Assembly (NCBI GenBank): GCA_944340905.1
Contig: CALVLT010000002.1
Location: forward strand, 41,476 to 105,475
DNA length: 64,000 nucleotides
Reading direction: 5' to 3'
Source: an uncultured Clostridia bacterium
Lineage (GTDB): Bacteria; Bacillota; Clostridia; Christensenellales; Borkfalkiaceae
The notes beneath the pieces are model-generated. The model searched no databases. It worked only from the letters and a program-made list of their open reading frames with translations, and was not told the origin of the DNA. Of this stretch, positions 24,802 through 33,359 are shown in pieces. How positions within the stretch are numbered: the first letter of the stretch is position 1; each line of letters opens with the position of its first letter. The position numbers and the translations under genes were made by a program.

Positions 24802-25662
24802 TTACGGCGCGGCCTGTGCGTTCTGCGCCGTCTGTCCACACGCCTGTGCGGCGCTGCCCCTTCTGCGGTCGGGCAGGTAGGTAAGCGGCACGCCGTATGC
24901 CGCCTCATAGCACTCCTTCCACGCTGCCTCCGCATCCGCCTTCATCTTCGCGATGCGCGCGGCACGCGGCAGCGTCTCGTCCGCATACACGGCGGGCAGG
25001 ATGTGCACGCGCAGGCGGCGCATGTGCCCCCGCTTGTTCTTACGGAAGGTGAAAAACACGGGCAGCACGGGCACCTTGTACTTGACGGCATAGTAGAACG
25101 CGCCGTCCTTCATGGGGCGGGGCTTCTGGTAGTTCACCCACATCGCCTGCTCCGCATAAAAGTGGATGATCTTCCCCTCCTTCAGGCGGGCGTCCATCTC
25201 GTGCATGAGATTTTTCATGGCGGCAAGATTGGGGCTGAACGGCCACATGCCCCCATGCCGCAGGAACCAGCCGGCGATCCCCGTCTTGTTGTTGAGGTGC
25301 GCCATCGTGAAAAAGCCGCGGAACTGGCCGATGGCGGCGCGCGCGAAGAGGGTATCCAGATAGGACATGTGATTGGTGACGCAGATCGCGCCCTTCCCCT
25401 TCAGCGCCTTCAGGTTCTCCTTTCCGACGACGCGGCAGCCGTACACCGCTTTCAAAAAAAGCGGGGCGACCACCTTCAAAAATCCGCGGATAAAAGCGGT
25501 GCAAAAGGCGTCAAACCCCTTCTGCCGGTACTTGAAATTGGCGTCGGGGATGGCGTGCGTGCCGAACGGAATGTAATCAAAATCAAAGCGGCGGTAGCCT
25601 TCGAGCACCGCCTGAATGCCGTCGCGCTTTTGCAGTTTTGTGCGCTTGTTTCCCTGTCCCAT
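24802..25662 (-). CDS. Lysophospholipid acyltransferase family protein (PlsC-like)
   Basis: 286 residues with a PlsC/LPLAT domain. Acceptor motif I is NHMSYLDT (the H-x4-D catalytic pair). The region where FPEG is usual reads HFYAEQAMW, a variant. A basic N-terminus and hydrophobic stretches suggest peripheral membrane attachment. Probably transfers an acyl chain in membrane lipid synthesis; the acceptor is unknown. The ATG at 25662 has no ribosome site but lies 6 nt after the -10 box, so the mRNA is probably leaderless. The C-terminal end (QACGQTAQNAQAAP) borders a repeat island. Confidence 0.85.
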   Translation of the reverse strand: MGQGNKRTKLQKRDGIQAVLEGYRRFDFDYIPFGTHAIPDANFKYRQKGFDAFCTAFIRGFLKVVAPLFLKAVYGCRVVGKENLKALKGKGAICVTNHMSYLDTLFARAAIGQFRGFFTMAHLNNKTGIAGWFLRHGGMWPFSPNLAAMKNLMHEMDARLKEGKIIHFYAEQAMWVNYQKPRPMKDGAFYYAVKYKVPVLPVFFTFRKNKRGHMRRLRVHILPAVYADETLPRAARIAKMKADAEAAWKECYEAAYGVPLTYLPDRRRGSAAQACGQTAQNAQAAP

Positions 25663-25668
25663 GCGCCT

Positions 25669-25697
25669 ATTGTAGCGCATTTGCGCCCTTCTGTCAA
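25669..25697 (-). promoter_or_regulatory. Sigma-A promoter of the acyltransferase, leaderless geometry
   Basis: TTGACA (25697-25692), 17-nt spacer, TACAAT (25674-25669); the ATG begins after 6 nt. Confidence 0.87.
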
Positions 25698-25841
25698 CCG
25701 CTTATCACCAAGTTTGCAAAGTTCAAAACATGAACTGTTTGGTCAGGGGAGCAGGCGCGCAATGGCATGCAGGTCGCGCTAATACAATGCATAACGACAT
25801 TCCGCGTAAAATTGTATCTGATAGGAACTATGTGTCATATC

Positions 25842-25885
25842 GTACCCAATGGGTACTTGTCAAGCAAAAGTTACCCATCAGGTAA
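25842..25885. promoter_or_regulatory. Two inverted-repeat operators upstream of the second xre gene
   Basis: GTACCCA-A-TGGGTAC (25842-25856) and TTACC-CATCA-GGTAA (25871-25885). Both share a TACCCA half-site, as expected for a dimeric regulator controlling its own gene at 25928. Confidence 0.6.
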
Positions 25886-25927
25886 TACCATTTTTACAGC
25901 AGAATGAATCACGGAGCATCAGACAAT

Positions 25928-26143
25928 ATGATCGTACTTTCTCAAATACAGGCACGGCTTGCCGAGGCCATTCAGCAAAGTTGTATGACGCAAAAAGAAC
26001 TTGCCGAAAAAATAGGCGTCCGGCGGGAGCAAATTTCCTGCTATCTGCACGCAAGAAAAATGCCTGCGCTCGATACGCTGGCAAAGCTGTGTAAGGCGCT
26101 GGACGCAGACGCAAATTATATTCTCTGCCAGGATATTCTTTGA
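25928..26143 (+). CDS. XRE-family transcriptional regulator
   Basis: 71 residues: IQARLAEAIQQSCMTQKELAEKIGVRREQISCYLHARKMPALDTLAKLCKALDADANYIL is one complete XRE helix-turn-helix domain. Start at 25928 preferred (GGAG 11 nt upstream); the in-frame ATG at 25904 would add eight residues. The two palindromes upstream suggest self-repression. A terminator formed from a repeat-like CCCTCCCT hairpin follows. No partner toxin or prophage gene is adjacent. Confidence 0.83.
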   Translation: MIVLSQIQARLAEAIQQSCMTQKELAEKIGVRREQISCYLHARKMPALDTLAKLCKALDADANYILCQDIL

Positions 26144-26180
26144 ACGGTTGCTTTCCCCTGAGACAACGTATTTGAAAAAT

Positions 26181-26208
26181 CCCTCCCTGTGCAAGGGAGG
26201 GCTTTTTT
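26181..26208 (+). terminator. Terminator of the second xre gene, built from a repeat module
   Basis: CCCTCCCT / AGGGAGGG 8-bp stem with loop GTGCA, then C and six T. The core CCCTCCCTGTGCAAGGG also occurs in islands at 8.06, 27.74 and 61.08 kb without the T-run. Confidence 0.88.
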
Positions 26209-26222
26209 GATAGGCAAGGCGG

Positions 26223-26948
26223 TCACTTTTTTCCGAACGGCGCCTTGTCCTCCACGCTCGTGACGGTGACGGCGTTCACTTCCGCAGCGCCCGCGCGCAG
26301 CAGCACTGCCGCAAGCTCGTCCACAGTGGCGCCCGTCGTGTAGGTATCGTCCACTATGAGCAGCCGCTTTCCCCGAACGGCGGCGCGGTCGGTCACGTGA
26401 AAGCAGCCCTCCAGGTTCTTTCTGCGCCCGGCGCGCCCGAGCGCCTTCTGCTGCGGCGTCTCCCTGCGCTTTTGCACGGCGCACAGCACGGGAAGATTTG
26501 TGAGCGCAGACAGCTCCCGCGCGAGCAGCAGTGCCTGATCGAACCCGCGCCTGCGCCTTGCGCGCGCCGTCATGGGGACGGGGACGAGCGCATCCGCCCC
26601 GTCAAACTGCGCGGCGAGCGGCTGCAAAAACTGCGCGAGCGTCAGCGCCAGATACTGCTCCCCGCGCTTGAACCGCCGGACCAGCCGCGCCGCCTCTCCA
26701 TCGTGCGTAAAACACGAACGGACGGCGTGCGGAACGGGCCGCTGCTGTTTGCAGGCGGCGCACACCCCCTCTTCGCGCACCCGCCTGCCGCACACGGGAC
26801 AGCACGTGCGGATGAAGGGCAGCGCCCTTGTGCACGCTTCGCAGACGCGCTCGCCGCCGAACACCTCCCGCCCGCAGACGTCGCAGGTAAAGTTGTGCGT
26901 GCGCTGGTAGCCGCGCAGATAGGCGAGCACGCGCGCAAAGAATGCCAT
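26223..26948 (-). CDS. comF: ComF family protein (phosphoribosyltransferase fold)
   Basis: 241 residues. Three Cys pairs at the start (CDVCGREVF, CCPVCGRR, CAACKQQ) form a zinc-binding region, followed by a phosphoribosyltransferase fold with the PRPP loop LLIVDDTYTTGAT and the ComF signature RRRRGFDQALLLARELS. ComF takes part in DNA uptake by transformation, with uncertain biochemistry. GGGAGGGAGAT precedes the ATG at 26948. It follows the acidic zinc-finger gene by 62 nt. Confidence 0.92.
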   Translation of the reverse strand: MAFFARVLAYLRGYQRTHNFTCDVCGREVFGGERVCEACTRALPFIRTCCPVCGRRVREEGVCAACKQQRPVPHAVRSCFTHDGEAARLVRRFKRGEQYLALTLAQFLQPLAAQFDGADALVPVPMTARARRRRGFDQALLLARELSALTNLPVLCAVQKRRETPQQKALGRAGRRKNLEGCFHVTDRAAVRGKRLLIVDDTYTTGATVDELAAVLLRAGAAEVNAVTVTSVEDKAPFGKK

Positions 26949-27010
26949 ATCTCCCTCCCTATCAAAATGCGGCGGGCGCAATGCACCCGCCGCAGCCGCG
27001 CCGTGCGCGG

Positions 27011-27505
27011 TTAAAAATCGTCGTCCTCTTTTTCGCCGTCGTCCTCGTCCTCGTCATCGTCGTCGAGCGAATAGATCTCGTCGCCCGTGACGTAGTCCAT
27101 GTCCTCGTCGTCGGACTCCTCGGTGTAGTCGTCCTCCGGTTCCTCCTCGATGTCGTCCTCGAACTCTTCCCCGAATTCCTCGCCCAGTTTATCCATCTCC
27201 GAGTCGAGATCGGCGTCCGTATCGTCGTCCAGATATTCGCGCCATTCGTCGTCCTCGTCGGGATCCGGCTCCTCTTCCTCGTACTCCGCCTTCTTGCGGC
27301 ACTCCTCGCACATTTTTTCGCCGGGGCGCATCATGTTCTCGCCGCACACGGGGCAGAGTTCGGTTGCCGCGTCCTCGTCCGCCTCGTCGAGATCGTCCGA
27401 TGTGGCAAGCCCTTTCATCTCCTTCAGACAGACGTCGCAGTACTCCTGCTTTTCCGCATCGATATAGTTCAGTTCGCAGCGCGGGCACTTGATGTAACGG
27501 ACCAT
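27011..27505 (-). CDS. Acidic zinc-ribbon protein of unknown function
   Basis: 164 residues. Four Cys pairs (CPRC, CDVC, CPVC, CEEC) in the first 75 residues suggest one or two zinc ribbons; the remaining 90 residues are almost only Asp, Glu and Tyr (DDDDEDEDDGEKEDDDF), so this part is probably unstructured. Function unknown. Likely in one transcript with comF. Confidence 0.75.
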   Translation of the reverse strand: MVRYIKCPRCELNYIDAEKQEYCDVCLKEMKGLATSDDLDEADEDAATELCPVCGENMMRPGEKMCEECRKKAEYEEEEPDPDEDDEWREYLDDDTDADLDSEMDKLGEEFGEEFEDDIEEEPEDDYTEESDDEDMDYVTGDEIYSLDDDDEDEDDGEKEDDDF

Positions 27506-27614
27506 GCTTTCCCTCCTTATGTATCCCCCGAATCACAGGCTAATAAATTATATTAGTATTTATTTTTTTTGTAAACCGTTTTTTTATGTATTTGGCAAAA
27601 AAATCGGGGCAAAG

Positions 27615-27760
27615 ATAAAATTTTTTTGGCGAACGGACGCGGGATGGCATCCGGGCGCCGCCGAGGCATGCGGCGGCACGGGGCAAACGCCGAAATTGTG
27701 ACGGTTGGCGGACAATTGGACTTCCCCTTGGGGAGGGTCACGCCCTCCCTGTGCAAGGGG
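27615..27760. repeat. Repeat island 5, left part
   Basis: Ends with CTTCCCCTTGGGGAGGG and CCCTCCCTGTGCAAGGGG modules. The first 100 bases (27506-27614) are AT-rich with runs of T and show no gene. Confidence 0.6.
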
Positions 27761-27881
27761 CGAATGCGTGCGTCATGCGCAGCACCGCGGTGTGGTGTGC
27801 GCGCACACATGAGCTGGCAATTTTGCATATGCACGCAAAATTGCTGACCAAGCGCAAGGTCTACTTGCGTGAGACGGTGCC
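27761..27881 (+). ncRNA. Structured RNA-like repeat, family B copy 3
   Basis: Differs from 8081-8201 at only a few positions; where the tip of the first stem differs (CACCACGG against CACCGCGG) pairing is kept. Faces copy 4 head to head (tail to tail on the DNA), 80 nt apart. Confidence 0.55.
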
Positions 27882-27960
27882 GAGCTTGCGAGGCGGGAGG
27901 GTTGTTGTGCCTGTCTGCGACGAACTTTGACAACCCTTCCGTCACGGCTTGCGCCGCGCC

Positions 27961-28088
27961 ACCGTCTTGGCGGCGCCAAGGGAGAGCGCCGCCTGCGGGC
28001 ACGAAATCGCCCTTGAGATGGCGATTTCTCAGTTCGCGCATACGCAGAAGCCCCGCAGGGGCTGTCTGCATAACGTACGCGCTCACCC
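27961..28088 (-). ncRNA. Structured RNA-like repeat, family B copy 4
   Basis: Minus-strand reading: GTGAGCGCGTACGTTATGC, AGCCCC / GGGGCT inner stem, GCGTATGCGCGAACTGA, second stem GAAATCGCC / GGCGATTTC, third stem GGCGGCGC / GCGCCGCC, then AAGACGGTG. Nearly the same as 61176-61304. Confidence 0.55.
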
Positions 28089-28545
28089 TTGCTCAGGGGA
28101 GGCTTATTCGAGTTATCATGCCCCTAAGACAACGTATGAGGGGATTCTTCACTATCGTTACTTCGTCCCTATGGGACTCGTGCGCCGCCTATGGCGTCGG
28201 GCGGAATGACGGTGAGCGGGAACCCGTCATTCAGAGCGGAACGAAGTGGAGTGAAAAATTCCCTTGTTCCTAACGTCATTCAGAGGGGCGTAGCCCCGAA
28301 GAATCCCCTCGCAAATGTACAATCCCCCCCTGTCCTTCGCCCCCTTAAAACAAGTGTTAAGGGGGCAAGAAACCGCGTTTTTATGCCTGTAAGACAACGT
28401 AGAAGAAGATTTCTCGTCGCCTTCGGCTCCTCTGAATGACACGTAGCGATACAAAAGCGCCGATAGGGGCGAAGTTAAGACGCAAGCAAGCATGAAGAAA
28501 CTTCGTTGTTGGTGCTGACCCCGTATTCCGCACCAAAAAGAAGAG
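28089..28545. repeat. Repeat island 5, right part
   Basis: Modules CCCTAAGACAACGTATGAGGGG, GGACTCGTGCGCCGCCTATG, GAGCGGAACGAAGTGGAG, GAATCCCCTCGCAAATGTA and the CCCCTTAAAACAAGTG block. No gene over more than 450 bp. Confidence 0.8.
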
Positions 28546-28551
28546 CAAAAA

Positions 28552-28583
28552 AACGGCTCCGCAAGGCGGAGCCGTTTTTTTGT
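28552..28583. terminator. Terminator of the large surface protein gene
   Basis: AACGGCTCCGC / GCGGAGCCGTT stem with an AAG loop and A/T runs on both sides; works on both strands. Confidence 0.92.
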
Positions 28584-28589
28584 ATCCGG

Positions 28590-31103
28590 TTATTCGTTGG
28601 CGTCTGTCTGTGCAGGTTCTTCCGCGGGAGCGGATTCCTCTGCAGGCGCGCTCTCTTGTGCGGCAGGCTGCTCGTTCCGTGCGGCCTTTTCCGCGGGGGC
28701 GGCGTTCTCCGCGGGAGCGGGTTCCTCCGCAGGTGCATCCTCGGGAACGCCCTCGGCAATGCGCTCCGCCTCCTCGGCGGGCGCCTCCACCGCCTCTTCC
28801 GCCTGTTCGGGCGTCAGTTCTTCCGTCACGCCCTCCGCCTGCGTGTAGACGTCCACGTCGCGGTCGTCGGTGGTATCCACCGCCATGAGTTCGGGCGCGG
28901 GGGCGCCGCTCTTCTTGTGTTTGGCGCGGACGATAAAGAACACCGCCAGCCCTGCGCCGATGACCACCACGCCGATGGCAACGCCGATAAGCGCCCATGC
29001 CCAGGGTTCCAGCCCTTCTTCCGCCACGTCCTCGGTATAGCGCTCGAGGGTGCCCTGCCAGTATTCGGCAAGCGTCTCCTCGTCATCTTCCGTCATCGCG
29101 CCGATCATCGTGGTGTAGTAGCTCAGCACGGAGGTCGTGAGATAATCTTCGCCCATCGCGCCGATCGCATTCTCGCTCGTCCCTTCGGTGAACGCCCTGA
29201 ATGCCTCCTGCTCGTCATCGTTGTACAGATAGGTATTGCTCTTTCCGAACTCCTCCGCCTCGGCGATGTTGGCATAGAACTGCGCCGTCTCGCCCGTATA
29301 GAAGAAGTAGCGCAGCGCCGTAGAGAGCTTGGTGTTGCCCTCGTCCGTGAGCGTGGCGAGATAGCCGTCCGTATCATCCATCATTTCGCCGTACAACTCG
29401 TTGACCGCTTCCAGCTCGGAGTTGTCCTTCACGCCGCTCTCCCCGTTCAGGTTGACCGTCCAGATATAAGTGTAAGCCGTCTCGCTGAACGTCTCGGCAT
29501 TGGCGTAGAACACCACGCCGTCCACGACCTCGTAGTTGTACCAGCCGGAAACGTGCTCGATCTCCAGGATGCGCACGGGCTGGTAGGCGGCATGGTTCGT
29601 ATCGTCCCCGTCGGGAAGGAGGGTGCCGTAGTTTTCCGCCGTACCGTTGTAGACGGCACGCTCGACGGAAAGCCCGTTGTCCGTCGTACAGGTGTAGTAA
29701 ACATAATCGTAGGTCGGATCCGTCGTATCGAGCGCCACCAGCACCGCGTCCGTCGCGCCCTTGGCGATGCGCAGGCTGGTCTCTTCATGGCCGCCCTTAC
29801 TGAACATGCGCTTGGTGCCCTGCCCGTCGTTGACAACGTCCACGCGGCGGATCTCGCCCGAATCATTGACGTACAGGTAGTGATGCTTGACGTTCGCGTC
29901 CGCGTCCTCTTCAATATAGAAGTATGCCGTGGAGGAGGCATTGGAGGTGTCCGTTGCGGCAGCGACGACCTCGAGGGCGGCGTCCGTGCTCTGCCCTGCG
30001 CCCGTGCCGTAGACCGCGTTGCCCGTCACGGCGTTCCAGCCGTCGGCGTCAATGTCCTCCGTTGCGAGATAGTACAGTTCCCCCGACGTGCCCGAAGAGT
30101 CGCCCGCCGTGGGCACCGCGGTGCGGGTGAAGTAGATGCCCTCGTTCGTGTAGGACTGCAGCGTGTAGTTATAGCGCCAGATGGAGCGGTTGTCGCTGTC
30201 CGTATTGGCGTTCTCCACATCGTGGTTGAACTGGGTCAGAACATCGTTGACGCTGATGCCGTCGAGAACCAGCTCGCCGAGGTTGTAGTAGGGCGCCTCG
30301 CCGTCGTTGTTTTCGTCCAGCCATTCCTGATCCCAAGTAAAGGTATAGGGCGCATTCTCCTCCGTCATGTCCGCGCGCACACGGTAGATCTGGTTGTATT
30401 CCTGCGCGATGGAGGAATCGCTGTCCGCCATATAGGTCACGTCCATCGTATAGTAGATATACGGGTCCGTCCTGTCCAGGCTGTTGAAGGTATACGCCGT
30501 GACGCTGCGGGCAAGGTCAGTGCTCTCCCCCGTCGCCGTGTTGTAGGACGTGAGCGCGTCGTCCATCTCATAGACGACGTACACCGTTCCGTCCACTTCG
30601 ACAAAGCGGTAGAGCGCGGCATTGTCCGAAATGCGGAAGTAGTCGCGGATATCCGAACCGTCCAGCGAGACGCTCTTGAAGTCGAGGTAGGTGTTGTCCA
30701 CCGTGCCCGCCGTGTTGACGACGTTGTTGGGCGTTGCATAGTAGATGCGGTCGCCGTAGATGAAGATGCCCGAGGTGTAATCCGCCGCGACCATCAGCGA
30801 GGGAATGACCGTTTCGGCGGTGTTGTCGCCCGCCTTGATGTCGGACATCTTTGCCCGCATGAGCGCGCCCTTGACGGGCGTGCCGTAGGTGTTGTCCGAC
30901 GTGTACGCCTCCACACCGTTGATGAAGTAGACGTAGTCCCCCTTCTGCACGACGAATCCGCCCTGCGAAGAGACGGCATCTTCCGCCGAGGGGTTGTCCG
31001 TGAGCGGCGTGAACACGTAGTCGCAGGCGGTGATCGCCGCCGCGGAGACCGCCAGCGTGGCTGCCGCGGCAAATACACAGATTTTTTTGAACAAATTGCG
31101 CAT
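28590..31103 (-). CDS. Large surface lipoprotein with C-terminal membrane anchor
   Basis: 837 residues. A lipoprotein signal (MRNLFKKICVFAAAATLAVS then ITAC, Cys27) is followed by a long outside region with repeated strand motifs such as GDYVYFING, GDRIYYATPN, DPYIYYTMD and GVVFYANAE, typical of a beta-propeller (DUF5050-like). Near residue 695 comes a membrane helix (WALIGVAIGVVVIGAGLAVFFIV), then a basic stop (RAKHKK) and a cytoplasmic tail of about 115 residues with PAEE/PAEN repeats. Having both a lipobox and a second anchor is unusual. It may sense or bind an extracellular ligand; no partner is adjacent. The chosen ATG at 31103 begins the signal sequence; longer upstream frame is rejected. 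Confidence 0.82.
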   Translation of the reverse strand: MRNLFKKICVFAAAATLAVSAAAITACDYVFTPLTDNPSAEDAVSSQGGFVVQKGDYVYFINGVEAYTSDNTYGTPVKGALMRAKMSDIKAGDNTAETVIPSLMVAADYTSGIFIYGDRIYYATPNNVVNTAGTVDNTYLDFKSVSLDGSDIRDYFRISDNAALYRFVEVDGTVYVVYEMDDALTSYNTATGESTDLARSVTAYTFNSLDRTDPYIYYTMDVTYMADSDSSIAQEYNQIYRVRADMTEENAPYTFTWDQEWLDENNDGEAPYYNLGELVLDGISVNDVLTQFNHDVENANTDSDNRSIWRYNYTLQSYTNEGIYFTRTAVPTAGDSSGTSGELYYLATEDIDADGWNAVTGNAVYGTGAGQSTDAALEVVAAATDTSNASSTAYFYIEEDADANVKHHYLYVNDSGEIRRVDVVNDGQGTKRMFSKGGHEETSLRIAKGATDAVLVALDTTDPTYDYVYYTCTTDNGLSVERAVYNGTAENYGTLLPDGDDTNHAAYQPVRILEIEHVSGWYNYEVVDGVVFYANAETFSETAYTYIWTVNLNGESGVKDNSELEAVNELYGEMMDDTDGYLATLTDEGNTKLSTALRYFFYTGETAQFYANIAEAEEFGKSNTYLYNDDEQEAFRAFTEGTSENAIGAMGEDYLTTSVLSYYTTMIGAMTEDDEETLAEYWQGTLERYTEDVAEEGLEPWAWALIGVAIGVVVIGAGLAVFFIVRAKHKKSGAPAPELMAVDTTDDRDVDVYTQAEGVTEELTPEQAEEAVEAPAEEAERIAEGVPEDAPAEEPAPAENAAPAEKAARNEQPAAQESAPAEESAPAEEPAQTDANE

Positions 31104-31157
31104 GAACTTTTTCCTCAAATCCACGTGGGGATTTTTCGTTCTAACGATACGCCTTTC

Positions 31158-31186
31158 ATTATATACTAAAACAGGGGTTTTTGCAA
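31158..31186 (-). promoter_or_regulatory. Sigma-A promoter of the surface protein gene
   Basis: TTGCAA (31186-31181), 17-nt spacer, TATAAT (31163-31158), leader about 50 nt. Confidence 0.83.
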
Positions 31187-31247
31187 TCAAAAACCCGCGC
31201 CGCATGCGCTTTTCTTTGAGAAAATTTGCGGAAAAGGAAATAAAAAT

Positions 31248-31481
31248 ATGGAAAAATTCGGGATTTTTGAACTGCTCGATGCGCTTTCCGCGCTCACCGC
31301 GCGCCAGCCGGACGCATCCGACAAGATGACGCCCGCCGAAAGCACGCCGCCTGCCGCCGACGGGCGCGCCGCCCCCGCCGCCGCGCAGGGGCACAGCGCC
31401 GCACAGCCATCCGCCGAAACGGACGCCCTTGCCGCCTTCCTCGCGCGGCACGACGAGATCAGCCGCCGCGTCAAAAAATAA
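31248..31481 (+). CDS. Small protein of unknown function
   Basis: 77 residues: a short hydrophobic-helical start (MEKFGIFELLDALSALTA), a Pro/Ala-rich linker and a helical end (DALAAFLARHDEISRRVKK). AAAAGGAAATAAAA precedes the ATG. Small proteins with a FGIFELL-like start and HDE..RRV end occur in Clostridia as far as I recall, without a known role. It diverges from the surface protein gene. Confidence 0.6.
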   Translation: MEKFGIFELLDALSALTARQPDASDKMTPAESTPPAADGRAAPAAAQGHSAAQPSAETDALAAFLARHDEISRRVKK

Positions 31482-31499
31482 CCGCCTGCGGGGGCGTAC

Positions 31500-31625
31500 T
31501 CTTACTCCTGAAAAGGTTTCCCTTCAGGGACGGCTGCGTACAAGCCTTCCCCCTGGGGAGTGAGCCGTGCGTCATGTGGCCTTCCCACGAGGGGAAGGCT
31601 TGTTTCTGCGTTCTCATGCCCGTAA
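31500..31625. repeat. Short repeat fragment before rpsI
   Basis: CCTTCCCCCTGGGGAGTGAGC and CCTTCCCACGAGGGGAAGGC hairpins plus CCCGTAAGACGG; fragments of the island modules. Confidence 0.65.
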
Positions 31626-31633
31626 GACGGCAC

Positions 31634-31663
31634 AAAAAGACCGCTGCCCGAGGGCAGCGGTCT
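31634..31663 (-). terminator. Terminator of rplM-rpsI
   Basis: AGACCGCTGCCC / GGGCAGCGGTCT stem, T-run from AAAAA at 31634-31638 on the minus strand, 6 nt after the rpsI stop. Confidence 0.92.
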
Positions 31664-31669
31664 CGTGTT

Positions 31670-32083
31670 TTAACGCTTGGAGAACTGCGGAGCGCGGCGT
31701 GCCTTTTTGAGGCCGTACTTTTTGCGCTCCTTGGCGCGGGGATCGCGCGTCAGGAAACCCGCCTTTTTGAGCGCGGGGCGCGTTTCAGGTTCTGCCTGCA
31801 GCAGCGCGCGCGCAATGCCGAGACGGATCGCACCCGCCTGCCCCGTGTATCCGCCGCCGATGACATTGACGAACACATCGTACTTGCCCTCGGCGCCCAC
31901 TTCGGCAAGGGGCTGCTTGACGACGTACTGGCTGGTGCCCATGGGAAAATAATTCTCGATGGGGCGGTCGTTGATGATGATGGTGCCGCTCCCCGAGGGA
32001 ATGAGCCGGACGCGGGCGATCGCTTTCTTGCGGCGGCCCGTGCCCCAGAACTGCAGTTTTTTCTTCGCATTTGCCTTAGCCAT
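31670..32083 (-). CDS. rpsI: 30S ribosomal protein S9
   Basis: 137 residues, full length with the usual end: [15 protein letters not shown], whose C-terminal Lys-Arg tail reaches the P-site tRNA. Also [16 protein letters not shown] near the start. Second gene of the rplM-rpsI operon, 14 nt after rplM. Confidence 0.97.
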   Translation of the reverse strand: MAKANAKKKLQFWGTGRRKKAIARVRLIPSGSGTIIINDRPIENYFPMGTSQYVVKQPLAEVGAEGKYDVFVNVIGGGYTGQAGAIRLGIARALLQAEPETRPALKKAGFLTRDPRAKERKKYGLKKARRAPQFSKR

Positions 32084-32097
32084 ATGCTTACCTCACC

Positions 32098-32529
32098 TCA
32101 GAAAATTTTCAGCGCCTCGGGTTTTTGCGCCGTGTGGTTGTGGTTGCCGTCCTTATAGACGCGCAGCTTTTTGATCATCTGCCTGCCGAGGGAGTTTTTG
32201 GGAAGCATGCCCCTGACCGCCTCGTAGACGGCGAGGTCGCTGCGCTCCGCCACCAGCTTGCCGTAGGAAATTTCCTTCAGCCCGCCGATATAGCCCGTGT
32301 GATAGCGATAGTACTTGTTTTCCAACTTCTTGCCCGTGAGGAGCACTTTGTCGGCGTTGATGACGATGACGAAATCGCCCGTATCCACGTTGGGCGTGAA
32401 CGTAGGCTTGTTTTTGCCGCGCAGAACGGCCGCGACCTTGGACGCAAGCCTGCCGAGCGGGACATTCGTCGCATCAACGACGTACCACTTTCTTTCGACC
32501 GTCTGGGCGTTTGCCATGTAGGTTTTCAT
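32098..32529 (-). CDS. rplM: 50S ribosomal protein L13
   Basis: 143 residues, full length: [29 protein letters not shown] at the start and [17 protein letters not shown] later are the family signatures. First gene of the operon; its leader (about 110 nt) contains a TTCCGAAC / GTTCGGAA hairpin at about 32560-32580. Confidence 0.97.
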   Translation of the reverse strand: MKTYMANAQTVERKWYVVDATNVPLGRLASKVAAVLRGKNKPTFTPNVDTGDFVIVINADKVLLTGKKLENKYYRYHTGYIGGLKEISYGKLVAERSDLAVYEAVRGMLPKNSLGRQMIKKLRVYKDGNHNHTAQKPEALKIF

Positions 32530-32646
32530 AAGTCTTGGACTCCTTGTTTGCTATGACCTTCCGAACAGTTCGGAAACGCTCTCGGACGCTCCGCAAAACG
32601 GGGAAGCGGACGGAGAAAATTCCCCTTTCCGACCGATTACCACTTC

Positions 32647-32675
32647 ATTATAGGCTTTCCGAAAAATTCCGTCAA
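32647..32675 (-). promoter_or_regulatory. Sigma-A promoter of rplM-rpsI
   Basis: TTGACG (32675-32670), 17-nt spacer, TATAAT (32652-32647). Confidence 0.87.
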
Positions 32676-32745
32676 GCTGTTTTGCATGACGAAAACAAGA
32701 TTTTTTCGGAAATCGGGAAAAAATTTTTCCTGCCCGCAGAGAACG

Positions 32746-32775
32746 CAAAAACGCCCCGCAAACGGGTGCGGGGCG
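32746..32775 (-). terminator. Terminator of the acetyltransferase gene
   Basis: CGCCCCGC / GCGGGGCG stem with five T on the minus strand, just after the stop at 32781. Confidence 0.88.
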
Positions 32776-32780
32776 CCCTT

Positions 32781-33350
32781 TCAGGGCTTTTGGCGGGGCG
32801 GAAGTTTTCTGACCACGCGCGCGGGATTGCCGACGGCGAGACTGTCGTCCGGGATATCTTTAACGACCACGCTGCCGCCGCCGATGACGACGTTCGAGCC
32901 GATGGTGACGCCCGGCATCACCTTGACGCCGCCGCCGAACCACACGTCATCGCCCACCGTGATGGGTTCTCCCCGTTCCACGCCGCTGTTGCGCGCGGCT
33001 GCATCGAGCGGATGGTTGACGGCGTAAAAGCCGCACTGGGGCGCAATGAACACGTTGCTGCCGAAGGTGATGGGCGCACAATCCAGAAAGACGCAGTCGT
33101 AGTTGACAAAAAAATTATCGCCCGCGTGCAGATGGAACCCGTAATCGACGCGGATGCTTTTCTCGACGATGGGATTTTCACCGAGCGAGCCGAACAGCTC
33201 GCGCAGGATGCGCTCCCGCCGCGCCCCCTCGGTGCGCTTGGTCCCGTTGTATTCGTCGCACAGGTCCACGGCGCGCACGTGCGCCGCCACCACCTCGGGC
33301 GAGGCAATGACATAGGTCATCCCCGCCTTGAGTTTTTCCAGTTCGGTCAT
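32781..33350 (-). CDS. Sugar O-acetyltransferase, maltose/galactoside acetyltransferase type
   Basis: 189 residues. N-terminal helical Mac domain (MTELEKLKAGMTYVIASPEV, LCDEYN) followed by left-handed beta-helix hexapeptide repeats (ITFGSNVFIAPQCGFYAVNHP, PITVGDDVWFGGGVKVMPGVTIG). His in AVNHP is the catalytic base. Uses acetyl-CoA; the sugar acceptor is not predictable. Single gene with own terminator. Confidence 0.92.
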   Translation of the reverse strand: MTELEKLKAGMTYVIASPEVVAAHVRAVDLCDEYNGTKRTEGARRERILRELFGSLGENPIVEKSIRVDYGFHLHAGDNFFVNYDCVFLDCAPITFGSNVFIAPQCGFYAVNHPLDAAARNSGVERGEPITVGDDVWFGGGVKVMPGVTIGSNVVIGGGSVVVKDIPDDSLAVGNPARVVRKLPPRQKP

Positions 33351-33359
33351 ACCCTGTTC

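Noticed and set aside
28506-31169. Long plus-strand open frame opposite the surface protein gene
   Set aside because: Antisense shadow; the minus strand has a signal peptide, promoter and terminator.
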